From Saprospiraceae bacterium (GTDB lineage Bacteria > Bacteroidota > Bacteroidia > Chitinophagales > Saprospiraceae): a stretch of 64,000 nt of DNA. The stretch is from positions 63,875 through 127,874 of the forward strand of contig JABAQQ010000033.1 of NCBI GenBank assembly GCA_019187225.1. The letters are read 5' to 3'. Below, piece by piece: positions 9,401-16,851 of this stretch. The position numbers and the translations under genes are program-made. The notes beneath the pieces were generated by a model. It did no database searches, was not told where the DNA came from, and saw only the letters and a list, made by a program, of their open reading frames with translations. The first letter of the stretch is position 1, and each line of letters starts with the position of its first letter.

Positions 9401-10534
9401 AAAGCGGTTCTTTTCCTCTTTTTCAAGAACGCAGTGCAAAATGTCAGGCGAGCCATCCGCGTCGGGGACGAAATAGTGATTTTCAACGGTATATCTGCGA
9501 AAGTCGTAGAGCAAAAGCCCTTCGGTGCAGCCCAGCCAGAGATGCCCCGGCGCACCCAACAAGTTTTTGGATTCGCTCCCCGTGTTGAAGCGACTGGGAA
9601 AAAAATCCGTCACCGAATCGTTGCGTGTATCAATAGCCACTATGCCATCGTCGGTCGCTCCCCAAATCGTCGTGGGCGAGCGGGGTTGAAAAACTCCCAA
9701 TTTCATCGGGAGATTTGCCCAATGAGGGTTTTTGTAATCTAATGGGCGGAAAGTTCGCTTGGAGATGTCATAAACTGTCCCGCCATCTCGCCAGGTGCTA
9801 CCTAAGTAAACTTTATCCTTTGTCGGGAAAAGCGCCGTGAAATTGAGCGAGACCAGCGTGCCGTCGGGCGGGCGTCGGGCGGGAAAAGTGTATTCGCCCG
9901 TCGCCGTGTTGAAACGTGCCAACCCCAGGTTGAAAGCCAGCCACAGGATGGAGTCTTTCGCAGCGTCCTGATCGATTTGGTAAATCGTCGGGTAGTCGCG
10001 AATCAGGCCATGCCCTGCATCAGGCGGCATCGGAAAATAGTGAAGCGCGGTGTCGAGTTTTACCAGACCGAACCCCATCACGCCGAACCAGACATCGCCC
10101 CGGCGGTCTTTGAAAACAGATTTGCAGATACCGCCTGCCTTGTCCGGCTGGCCTTTTTCCCAGAGGATGTAGTCGGCAAAGGTTTCCGTTTTCAAATCGA
10201 GCCGGCTAGCCCCGGCATGAGTGGCCAGCCAGAGTTCCTCCTTTTCCCTGTCTAAAAAAATATCGCTGATTTGCCCCTCGTCTATCGCCGAAAAAGTAGT
10301 TTTGGCGTACCTTACTTTTCTGAAAAAAGCCCCATCGAAGCAAAACAGCCCCCGGTTGGTGGCGAGCCAGACGAAGCCGTTGTTGTCTTCCTCGATTTTG
10401 AAGATGTACTCGAATTCCTTGCTCTCGAAAAGGATGGGTTGGGGAAAATTCTGCGCGGAATGCTGCCCGCACACAAAAGCGCAGCACCCGGCGAAAAAAA
10501 CGAAAAGCAAAAGGCAGCGGCAAGGGTAAATCAT
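6431..10534 (-). CDS. Hybrid two-component system protein (one-protein sensor kinase and AraC-type regulator)
   Basis: A protein of 1367 residues from the ATG at 10534, chosen because it gives a clean signal/TM sequence (MIYPCRCLLLFVFFAGCCAF). Order: two-component-regulator propeller repeats (for example FVWLATNRGLFCFDG and DVWFGVMGFGLVKL) over about 25-700; a Y_Y_Y sensor domain (YRYRLKGYEENWAETD) about 730-790; a TM helix; HisKA with the phosphoacceptor His846 in ITHEFRTPL; HATPase with N and G boxes (NLLSNAIKFTPEGG, GTGIGLALVKEL); a receiver with phospho-Asp1152 in TDVMMP; and a C-terminal AraC HTH. All catalytic residues are present. In Bacteroides such proteins sense glycan breakdown products in the periplasm and switch on neighbouring utilisation genes. 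Here the nearest SusCD pair is about 20 kb away. It follows the aspartic protease gene on the same strand with a gap of about 60 bp. Confidence 0.93.
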   Translation of the reverse strand: MIYPCRCLLLFVFFAGCCAFVCGQHSAQNFPQPILFESKEFEYIFKIEEDNNGFVWLATNRGLFCFDGAFFRKVRYAKTTFSAIDEGQISDIFLDREKEELWLATHAGASRLDLKTETFADYILWEKGQPDKAGGICKSVFKDRRGDVWFGVMGFGLVKLDTALHYFPMPPDAGHGLIRDYPTIYQIDQDAAKDSILWLAFNLGLARFNTATGEYTFPARRPPDGTLVSLNFTALFPTKDKVYLGSTWRDGGTVYDISKRTFRPLDYKNPHWANLPMKLGVFQPRSPTTIWGATDDGIVAIDTRNDSVTDFFPSRFNTGSESKNLLGAPGHLWLGCTEGLLLYDFRRYTVENHYFVPDADGSPDILHCVLEKEEKNRFWLGFTFSKFIYDYDRASRRFEAIPRHPKSRRWAPANLMRLNDGRLLAAGDGGIFEVRGGRLVHLPLLEDLFAAKMQLGFCVQDREGYLWVNSRFDGFYKVDVKTGQYRDCLKGRYLNGTPLAFCDSRGNFWLSGRGFSVYYPQKDSLFRVPYRPGEPMTADFPRDFEEDDEGNIWLSDIRVGGLMMVDPEHPENGVIRRFEAQNGSLSNKMWALKKDRRGRIWAVTQAGLQMFDPQKGTFRLFGEAVGLQVMNEEIGDGFNLSLSCLELLTTGEMLLGYRHGFAIFHPDSLTENRELPKPYLISVKANEQALFEGNSFGLASPLRLEHDQNVVEFEFSGIAFFEPKKIVYRYRLKGYEENWAETDRRYVRYTQLPPGRYSFQLLALNSDGHYAELPLEWRFQVLPPWWRTWWAYVLYFSLTVAALRAAYNWRKRRWQLKAQLDLEHREAERLKELDAVKTRLYTNITHEFRTPLTVILGMARQVLDNPKEHFRYGLDMIIRNGQNLLNLVNQMLDLSKLESGKLSLHPQQGDVVNFLKYLAESFHSLAKSKNVRIHFLNDIETLTMDFDAERLQQVVSNLLSNAIKFTPEGGQVYFSLSSDSNSGKGGSNQTLVIKVKDTGVGIPEEHLANIFDRFYQVGDSHTRHGEGTGIGLALVKELVKLMDGGISVHSTAGKGTEFTVTLPVLQTAEMKLDNGNEWQWKSGEVEVVSPASYIANQASAEKPLVLIAEDNADVVAYLASCLSGDYRLAIAKDGRECETMAFDIIPDLIVTDVMMPRKDGFEVCEVLKKDERTSHIPIIMLTAKADADSKLKGLGHGADAYLMKPFHKEELMIRIRKLLELRQQLQQHYLALAGLREGSDPQNDVPACDVEHAFVQKVRAVVEAHLDDYSFTVEILCKEVCLSHPQLHRKLSALTGISANKFIRSVRLNKAKSLLLNPELSITAVAFYSGFSDPGYFSKIFKQEFGLTPLKWREQHGNAAHPSNHST

Positions 10535-10594
10535 GGCTTCAAAATGGCTTCCGGCAAATTTAGAAGCCACTCGCCCTGCCAACAATGACTTGCA

Positions 10595-11527
10595 TCACCG
10601 CTTTCCCTGCTTTTGCACGGCCGCCAGTTGCTCCTGCACGTAGGCGGCATCCCAGATGTAAATTTCTTTTTTCCGAAAATTGATGGCTGTGCGGTATTGG
10701 CTCAGAAATTCATAGCCCATGATGCCGTCGAGGTCGGGGCCGGGCAGGTCGCGGTTGAGTTGTTTGAGCGAAATAAAAAGCACGCTCAGCGCCGGACAGC
10801 GAATGTTGCGCACGCGCACGCTGTCGAGTTGCGCGCCCGACGCGACGAGGGTGTCCGTTCCGAAACTTGCCAATGATCTTTTCCCGCCGTTTTTCAGACA
10901 CGATTCGATGTCCGCCTTTTTGTTTTCCTCCAAAACATTCACACCCGCGCCGGAATCAAGCCCCACGCGCAGGTTTTTTTCGCCGACGCGCATTTCGACC
11001 GACGGCATGCAGCCTTTTTTTTCGAAAGACAAAGTGTCGCGCGGCGGGTCGTGCAGCGCCCTGCCTTGAAGCGGCTCGCCGTTTTTATTCAGGCGGTAAA
11101 TGGTAAATTCTCTGAAAACGTAGTCGAACACGACTTCGCAGTCTTCAAAAACCTTGTTGCCGATGGCGCCCAAAATAGGCAGCCCCATGTAAGCTTCGAT
11201 GGCCGTGAAGTCAATTATTTTGGCTTCCGTGTCTTTGACGAAGCCTTCGATGTTCAGCCGGACGAACTTCATCTGCACGTCGAGCGCCTCGGCATTGACG
11301 CCGTAAAAAGTCTTTTCGGAGGTTTCGCCTTGAAAATACAAGTCGTTCAGCGTGAGGTCGGGCGTGCCGGTATCGAGGATGAAAAAGCCTTTTTTCCCGT
11401 CGGCCTCGGCCTGAACTACGGCGAGTTTGTTCACGCAGCCGAAGGGGACGACTGTCACGTCGGGGTCGGCGGCAAGCACAAATTGGAAGGGCATGGCGAG
11501 CGCCATTGCCAGTTCAAGTAATTTCAT
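10595..11527 (-). CDS. Secreted retropepsin-like aspartyl protease family protein
   Basis: A protein of 310 residues with a signal peptide (MKLLELAMALAMPFQFVLAA). Two aspartic-protease-like halves are seen: FILDTGTPDLTLN near residues 50-60 and VGLDSGAGVNVLE near 188-200, each carrying the D-(T/S)-G catalytic triplet. The flanking glycines and the phrase LDGIMGYEFL near 265, matching the 'GlLGydfL' motif, support a two-lobed pepsin/retropepsin-like fold. Homologues in Bacteroidota are annotated as aspartyl protease family proteins and are largely uncharacterised. It lies upstream of the hybrid sensor gene on the same strand and could be cotranscribed with it; a regulatory link is speculation. 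The start at 11527 gives an ideal signal peptide and is preferred. Confidence 0.8.
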   Translation of the reverse strand: MKLLELAMALAMPFQFVLAADPDVTVVPFGCVNKLAVVQAEADGKKGFFILDTGTPDLTLNDLYFQGETSEKTFYGVNAEALDVQMKFVRLNIEGFVKDTEAKIIDFTAIEAYMGLPILGAIGNKVFEDCEVVFDYVFREFTIYRLNKNGEPLQGRALHDPPRDTLSFEKKGCMPSVEMRVGEKNLRVGLDSGAGVNVLEENKKADIESCLKNGGKRSLASFGTDTLVASGAQLDSVRVRNIRCPALSVLFISLKQLNRDLPGPDLDGIMGYEFLSQYRTAINFRKKEIYIWDAAYVQEQLAAVQKQGKR

Positions 11528-11693
11528 GGGTGGAAAAATTTACGTTTTTAGGAAAAAAATTTCGACGGCAGGCTACCAGAGCCGGGGTCATTTTGGGGCG
11601 GATGACCCCGGCGGCTCTATCGTTTTCAATCAGTGATTTCACTCAAAGCAAGGTGGCTTTCGAACGCCCGATTTTTCAATCGAATCCTTCGGT
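11528..11693. other. Intergenic stretch between the lipoprotein and protease genes
   Basis: 166 bp with no coding frame that I can support. It contains the likely promoter of the protease gene and the downstream end of the lipoprotein gene. No clear terminator hairpin was found. Confidence 0.35.
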
Positions 11694-12485
11694 TCAATAC
11701 CACAGCCAGCCCCATGTAAAAATTTTGCCCTCTCCTTCAATAAACATACCCGAAGGGGCGTCGGGTGGCTGGCGTTTGACGTGCAACTGTTGGCGGAGGA
11801 TGCCTTCCGAATCTTCGAAGTCGCCCGTGCTGTAGCTCCAGCATAAGGGGTCGCCATCATTTGCATTACAGACCTTGATATTGTATTCAAGTATCTGGTA
11901 TTCAGGCGTAGATGAAAATGTTGGCACCGAATAGGGACGGTATTGCAAGATATGCTCGTCTTTTTCGTAAGTGCCGTTCCAGCGGTCAAAACCGCCACCG
12001 CAAATGAACCTCAGCCAGGTGTTCCAAATCTGTCCGTATCCCGTCATGTGGCCGTCGCCGCCTCCACCCCTTCTGACCGGCGGAACAATGGGCGAGCCAG
12101 GGGGTATCCCGGGGCAGTCCGCGGGGTTGTAGCATATCTCGGCCGTTGGGGGTGTAGTGCAGTTGGAAAGCACCGGTAGATTATTGGATGTTATGTCGCC
12201 CCAGCCGAAAAACGGCCGCCACTTTTTCGGGCGCTTGCCGTCGTGCCCGCCCGGCTGCGGGTTGGCGGGGTTGTGGGTGGGCTTGCTGGCCCAGAAGGCG
12301 GCAATTTGTTCCGGGGTCAACAATTGTGCGATTTCTTCGGGCATTTCTTCACCGTCCCGCGAGTCAACTTTTTGGTCGGAAAGAGGCGGCGAAGGTTCGT
12401 CATTTTTGCTGCAACTGAATACGAGCAGGGCGGCTGCCAAGCCAAACATGGCCAGGGAGCCGAAGAGAAAAATCTTCTTTTTCAT
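11694..12485 (-). CDS. Hypothetical lipoprotein
   Basis: A protein of 263 residues. The ATG at 12485 gives MKKKIFLFGSLAMFGLAA followed by a lipobox LLVFSC, so the mature protein would begin at that cysteine and sit in the outer membrane or periplasm. The start 75 bp upstream would bury the signal peptide and is rejected. The middle is rich in Pro and Gly with several cysteines (LSNCTTPPTAEICYNPADC), and the C-terminal half is rich in Trp and Tyr. No known domain was recognised. It stands alone, transcribed toward the protease gene. A function cannot be suggested from sequence or context. Confidence 0.7.
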   Translation of the reverse strand: MKKKIFLFGSLAMFGLAAALLVFSCSKNDEPSPPLSDQKVDSRDGEEMPEEIAQLLTPEQIAAFWASKPTHNPANPQPGGHDGKRPKKWRPFFGWGDITSNNLPVLSNCTTPPTAEICYNPADCPGIPPGSPIVPPVRRGGGGDGHMTGYGQIWNTWLRFICGGGFDRWNGTYEKDEHILQYRPYSVPTFSSTPEYQILEYNIKVCNANDGDPLCWSYSTGDFEDSEGILRQQLHVKRQPPDAPSGMFIEGEGKIFTWGWLWY

Positions 12486-12574
12486 GACAAAAACATTGTT
12501 AGTGGTGAATGAATAATTTGATGTGCGTCTGAAACTTTTGCACCCCCCAAAATTCACCACCTTCGTTTCCTTCG

Positions 12575-12623
12575 CGCTCCGACATATCTTTCATTCGATT
12601 CGACATTTATTGCATTTTGCCTC
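12575..12623 (+). repeat. Intergenic repeat, copy 1 (about 49 bp, upstream of the TIR gene)
   Basis: Shares the blocks CGCTCCGACA, ATCTTTCATTC, CGACATTTATT and CATTTT in the same order and spacing with 20638-20685. Only about seven positions differ over about 49. Both copies lie upstream of plus-strand genes. It may be a shared promoter region or the end of a small mobile or recombination element. Confidence 0.5.
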
Positions 12624-12718
12624 GAAAAGCCATGCTGATGCAGGACACGACGACCTGTAACTGTGCACTACGAGAAATAAGGATTAACTTCGCTGCCGGT
12701 AACCAATGCCGAATCAAT

Positions 12719-13774
12719 ATGCAAGCCCCGGTCAAGATATTTGTCGTATATGCCCATGAAGACAAGCCGGTACGCGACAAACTGTTGCGCCAATTGCGAC
12801 CGCTGGCCGAAAAAGGCGAGATCGAACTCTGGAGTGACCATGAAATCAAACCAGGTGCACTTTGGGACGATGAAATCCGCCTGCGCCTTGTCGAATCCGA
12901 AATCATACTGCTGCTTGTCAGCGACGATTTTTTCGCTTCCGACTACATCCGCCGGGTGGAGCTGCAAATGGCGCTCGATCTCCACGCACGCGGCCAAACG
13001 AGGCTTGTGCCCGTCATCGCCCGGCACTGCGGCTGGGCCGATATACCTGCCCTGAACCGCCTGCAGGCGCTCCCACCGGAAGGGCGGCCGGTGCTGTCGA
13101 AGGAATGGGACAGTGCGGATGAGCCATACCTGAAAATTTATGAAGGCGTGAAGGCCGTCGCCCGCGAAATCGGCCAAAAACAGCAAAAAGTTGCAACCAA
13201 CGCGCGCGGGGTTTCCGAAATTCCCGTTCGGCAAAGCAGCCGAAAATGGTGGTTGGTCGGGGTCGCAGCATTGACAATTGCCGTTTGGGGTTTAACAAAA
13301 TGGTTTCCCCCGGAAAATGAGACAGCTGGGCAGCCTCAAAGCGAAATTTCCCAAACGGTTTTGCCAAAAACGGAAAATTCGGCATCGAACCAGCCCTCCG
13401 AAAAACGCGAAATTGCTTCCCCGGGAAAAAAAGGCGAACCGGAGGCTGGAAAAAACGCCCCTGACAAAACCGTAGCCCAACCTGCTTTGCAAAAATCGAA
13501 ACCGCCGCAAGCACCCGTCCGCAAGCCGCCAAAAGATTCGGTTTCGCAAGCCGCGCCCCCGCAGCCTTTGTTCGACCGAAAATTGGAAACCGCCGAAGGC
13601 ATGACCCGAATCGTCAAAGGCAATCAGGTGAGTTTTCTGAATTCGGAGGATAAATGGATTGGCCGTTGGTTCGATTACGCCGAGAATTTTCACGACGGCT
13701 TGGCCTACGTCAAAGCGGGAAAACGGTATTTCTGGATTGATAAATTTGGAAACTGCGTGAAGGACTGCGAGTGA
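12719..13774 (+). CDS. TIR-domain membrane protein with a C-terminal WG-repeat-like region
   Basis: A protein of 351 residues from the ATG at 12719; the first ATG 102 bp upstream adds unconserved sequence. Residues 4-150 form a TIR domain: beta-strand A (KIFVVYAHEDKPV), box-2-like region (IELWSDHEIKPGALWDDEI), strand D (IILLLVSDDFFAS) and YIRRVELQ, where Glu81 matches the catalytic glutamate of NAD-cleaving TIRs. A single TM helix (residues 178-196, WWLVGVAALTIAVWGLTKWF) is followed by a Lys/Pro/Gln linker and, from about 300, a segment like one or two WG repeats (FHDGLAYVKAGKRYFWIDKF). Predicted topology: TIR in the cytoplasm, WG-like region outside. A secreted caspase-like gene follows 82 bp downstream. 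NADase or cyclase activity is plausible but untested. Confidence 0.85.
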   Translation: MQAPVKIFVVYAHEDKPVRDKLLRQLRPLAEKGEIELWSDHEIKPGALWDDEIRLRLVESEIILLLVSDDFFASDYIRRVELQMALDLHARGQTRLVPVIARHCGWADIPALNRLQALPPEGRPVLSKEWDSADEPYLKIYEGVKAVAREIGQKQQKVATNARGVSEIPVRQSSRKWWLVGVAALTIAVWGLTKWFPPENETAGQPQSEISQTVLPKTENSASNQPSEKREIASPGKKGEPEAGKNAPDKTVAQPALQKSKPPQAPVRKPPKDSVSQAAPPQPLFDRKLETAEGMTRIVKGNQVSFLNSEDKWIGRWFDYAENFHDGLAYVKAGKRYFWIDKFGNCVKDCE

Positions 13775-13856
13775 GATTTTAATTTGTTATTGGCCATTAA
13801 ACAATTGGTTGTAAATAATTTATGACCAAATAGCCAATGACTCAACAAATAAAATT

Positions 13857-15122
13857 ATGCGCCACTATCTACTATTGCTCGTTTGCTGCGCCGCAGGGCT
13901 GCTCCCGGCGCAATCCACGGAAAAACGCATCGCCCTCGTCATCGGCAACGCCCGCTACGCGGCCAACCCTTTGACCAATCCGCCGAACGATGCCCGCGAC
14001 GTGGCCGAAACGTTGCGCCGCGCCGGGTTTTCGGTCACCGAAAAACACAACCTCAACTACGTTGACTTCAACAATGCCATCACCGATTTCACCCGAAAGT
14101 TCACTGACCCGAACATTGTGGCGTTGATTTTTTATGCCGGACACGGTGTCCAGGACAACGGCGAGAACTACCTGGTGCCCGTGGATGCCGACAAGCTCGC
14201 CGACGACGAGTTGCTGCATCGCTGCGTCAGTCTTGCGGGTATCGCCTCCAAAATGGCATCGGCGAACAACCACATGAACATCGTCATCTTAGATGCCTGT
14301 CGCAGTTATCCCGTCCAAAGGCGGGTACGCAACGTATTGTCGGGACTTGCCCAATTCGACGAACAAATGCCCGAATCGCTGGTTGCCTATGCGACAGCCC
14401 CGGGGCAAATCGCACTCGATCAAAACAACAAGCCCAACAGCCTTTTTACCGAAAACCTCCTGAAATACATCGTCCAGCCCGGAATGGAGATCAGCGAGGT
14501 GTTTTTCGAAGTTCGCCGCTCCGTCAAGGAACAATCAGACGGCAAGCAAATCCCGACCTTGGATAATCGATTGACGCGGAAGTTTTACTTTTTCAAGGCG
14601 CCGGAGCCCGCCGCGGCGACAACCACGCAGCCCGCCGCCGTGCCGCCCATGAAGTCGAAGCCGCCGAAAAACCCCGAGTCATGGGAGCATTGCGTGGGCA
14701 TCAGTTATTCCCGTTTCGGCCAGGAACCGAATGGAAGTTATCTCAAATCCGCCCATTTCAATGCCTACCAAGCCTACTACATGCTGGTGAAAAGAGCAGG
14801 AGGTTTCGTCTCCCTCGGCGTATATTCCTGTAGTTATGACCTCGCCCAAAGTGGCGGCTACCAATATTCGCGAGCCATGGCTACCATTGGGCCGGGTATC
14901 AGGTTTTGGGGGAAGCCGCCAAGTTTCAGGCTATATGGTTTTGCGGGTGTTGCACTCTTTATGAACAATCCTGATGGGGAGGTATTTGGTAAAAAGGTTT
15001 CCGATATAGGTTTTGAGTTTTTAGTGGTAGGCGCAGTCGGCCAAATGGGCTTTAAAGTGGGGTATTTGAGCGCGTTCGAAGAGGCGAAAGGATTTGCGGT
15101 GGGGATGCAATATTGTTTTTGA
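13857..15122 (+). CDS. Secreted caspase-like (peptidase C14) protein with a C-terminal beta-barrel-like domain
   Basis: A protein of 421 residues. Signal peptide MRHYLLLLVCCAAGLLPAQ. Residues about 21-250 are a caspase/metacaspase catalytic domain: strand 1 RIALVIGNARYAANPL, catalytic His96 in IFYAGHG, and catalytic Cys148 in IVILDACRS. Both catalytic residues are intact. A Pro/Ala/Thr linker (about 255-275) leads to a C-terminal domain of alternating hydrophobic strands ending in a terminal Phe (FAVGMQYCF), which looks like a small outer-membrane beta-barrel. The protease would thus face the periplasm or the cell surface, unlike cytosolic defence caspases. It follows the TIR gene by 82 bp in the same direction. 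The substrate is unknown. Confidence 0.85.
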   Translation: MRHYLLLLVCCAAGLLPAQSTEKRIALVIGNARYAANPLTNPPNDARDVAETLRRAGFSVTEKHNLNYVDFNNAITDFTRKFTDPNIVALIFYAGHGVQDNGENYLVPVDADKLADDELLHRCVSLAGIASKMASANNHMNIVILDACRSYPVQRRVRNVLSGLAQFDEQMPESLVAYATAPGQIALDQNNKPNSLFTENLLKYIVQPGMEISEVFFEVRRSVKEQSDGKQIPTLDNRLTRKFYFFKAPEPAAATTTQPAAVPPMKSKPPKNPESWEHCVGISYSRFGQEPNGSYLKSAHFNAYQAYYMLVKRAGGFVSLGVYSCSYDLAQSGGYQYSRAMATIGPGIRFWGKPPSFRLYGFAGVALFMNNPDGEVFGKKVSDIGFEFLVVGAVGQMGFKVGYLSAFEEAKGFAVGMQYCF

Positions 15123-15131
15123 AGAAGCACA

Positions 15132-15350
15132 ATGGTTGTTTCCCTTGCCCATCACGGCGATCCAGAATTCCTGGGTGACCGGGAATTTGCCGATGTAAAA
15201 ATCGCCCACGGTGACTTGGTGGGCCGGCCCTTCCCAGCCCAGCATTTCCTCGTATTCGTCACTGCCCATGAGAAAGGAGCCGCCTGGGACATGGATCATT
15301 TCCCCGGAGAAGTTGGAGGGTAGGGTGTCGAGGTAGGGGGATTTGGGCAT
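15132..15350 (-). pseudogene. Remnant: N-terminal part of a formylglycine-generating-enzyme (SUMF1)-like gene
   Basis: From the ATG at 15350 the frame reads MIHVPGGSFLMGSDEYE, then HQVTVGDFYIGKFPVTQEFW and AVMGKGNN, the classic N-terminal motif run of SUMF1/FGE-sulfatase-domain proteins. The homology stops about ten bases from the stop codon of the caspase gene; the frame then runs antisense into it without conserved sequence. SUMF1 domains have about 230-260 residues, so about two thirds are missing. SUMF1, TIR and caspase domains are commonly neighbours or fused in Bacteroidota, so this may be part of an older, larger locus. No function is expected. Confidence 0.8.
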
Positions 15351-15455
15351 GCTGGGTATTATTTTTCAATACCGGAACAATAGCGAGTTTGACTCCGCAA
15401 ATTTGTAAAAACGGTTTTTGGTCGGCAGTGATGAGAGTCACCAATAACCCCAATA

Positions 15456-16802
15456 TCAATTGCGGCCAATTTCGCGCCAAGATGCACCATCATAGAACAG
15501 TCGCAGCGATGCACCAGTGGTAAAAGTCTCTTCTGCAGGGGTTCTGAGCTGAATATTTCCATCTCCTACAATAGTGGTGTTGTCATTATCAAACAATAGT
15601 ATCAATTCCTGCGCTTCATGGCCATCTGTAATATGGCGAATAGTAACAGGATATGAAAAAGCCATTCTATATATAGGCTGCTCACCCGCGGTAATTGTAT
15701 TTTCCTCCGAAAGGTGATCCTGAGTGCCGATGATGCCCCTCGTGAGCACGAAAGGGCCTTGTGCGGGAAGCGCTTTCAGTGCCCGGATATAAATATGTTG
15801 TACTCCAGTGCTCGGAACTTGAATAATTTGCTCATTTGCCCCCCATATATTTACGTCTTCCAGGCGTATTTCTCGCGCGCCTTCGTTGATTTTAACGGAA
15901 CAAGAACCTTCAACACCACTGGCAATTGTTCCTCCGATTACCCGAACATTACGAGCAAATTCACCAATGTTAAGCCCAATACCGCCTATGTTGGTAGGGG
16001 ATGAGATTGCAGGCTCTGTTATAAGTACGTTCGAAATGTTTCCAATATCCATTTGTATCGCCGTCGTTTCGCCTTCGAACCCGATACCGTTGAATTGAAT
16101 ATTTCCACCTAAGGCCCCCGAATTGAGTCGGACCCCAAAACCTTCATCGCATACGCCAATACGTGTTCCTATAAAGACCATATTTCCTCCCATCACGTCC
16201 ATCCCATTTGTAACGCTATAATCGATATTCGGTACTTTAAGATTGATTATTGTAACGTGCGATCCTTGGAGGTATAATCCAAGACCTCCTCCGTTCACTC
16301 TAACGCTTTCAAGAACACAATTCAGGAGCCCCTCAAGATGCACATTGGTGGCGCTTCTGCCCACGCAATGACAGTGGACATTTCGCATTCTGAAATCAGT
16401 CAGGCGCATCCAGTCTGTAGGTGACAGATGCCGCAGGACGGGGCCATCATTGGAACGTGCAAGTTTCAAATCTTCAATGCCGAAAAACTGCGCCGGCATA
16501 TCAGGGGCATCATCGAAGGTTATTATTGGAGCATCTTGGGGTAGAGCCCCTGAAGCAGTGATTTCAGCGGCGTACCCGCTGCCGCGCAGGATGAGCGGAG
16601 CAGCGCGCGGCAATCGAATCGATTGATCAATGACGTATTCACCAGGCGGAAAACAGATGATGCCGCCCCGACGCGATGCCACGTCAACGATTGCATCCTG
16701 AATGGCCTCGCTATCTATAGTGTGCGCATCGCCCCTAGCGCCATAGTTTTTTACATTCACACTGCATGTAGCCAGTGGGTTTTGTTTATGGGAGTGTTTC
16801 AT
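15456..16802 (-). CDS. Right-handed beta-helix protein (pectate-lyase-superfamily/Pectate_lyase_3-like)
   Basis: A protein of 448 residues. The N-terminal region VNVKNYGARGDAHTIDSEAI, followed by FPPGEYVIDQSIRLP, is the hallmark of the Pectate_lyase_3/glycosyl-hydrolase-28-like beta-helix. It continues with short repeated strands of Asn/Gly-rich sequence (for example GLGLYLQGSHVTIINLKV), consistent with helix rungs. The last part (SLRLFYDGASWREIGRN) resembles the tail of phage tail-spike or baseplate-associated beta-helices. No signal peptide is visible, so export by a non-Sec route, or use within a particle, is possible. It is the last gene of a three-gene minus-strand unit, 49 bp after the 1083-residue protein gene. 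The block appears lower in GC than its neighbours. Carbohydrate cleavage is unproven. Confidence 0.72.
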   Translation of the reverse strand: MKHSHKQNPLATCSVNVKNYGARGDAHTIDSEAIQDAIVDVASRRGGIICFPPGEYVIDQSIRLPRAAPLILRGSGYAAEITASGALPQDAPIITFDDAPDMPAQFFGIEDLKLARSNDGPVLRHLSPTDWMRLTDFRMRNVHCHCVGRSATNVHLEGLLNCVLESVRVNGGGLGLYLQGSHVTIINLKVPNIDYSVTNGMDVMGGNMVFIGTRIGVCDEGFGVRLNSGALGGNIQFNGIGFEGETTAIQMDIGNISNVLITEPAISSPTNIGGIGLNIGEFARNVRVIGGTIASGVEGSCSVKINEGAREIRLEDVNIWGANEQIIQVPSTGVQHIYIRALKALPAQGPFVLTRGIIGTQDHLSEENTITAGEQPIYRMAFSYPVTIRHITDGHEAQELILLFDNDNTTIVGDGNIQLRTPAEETFTTGASLRLFYDGASWREIGRN

Positions 16803-16851
16803 AATCGATGGAACTTTGAGTCGTTAGATAATATTGAATATGCTTTTGTTC

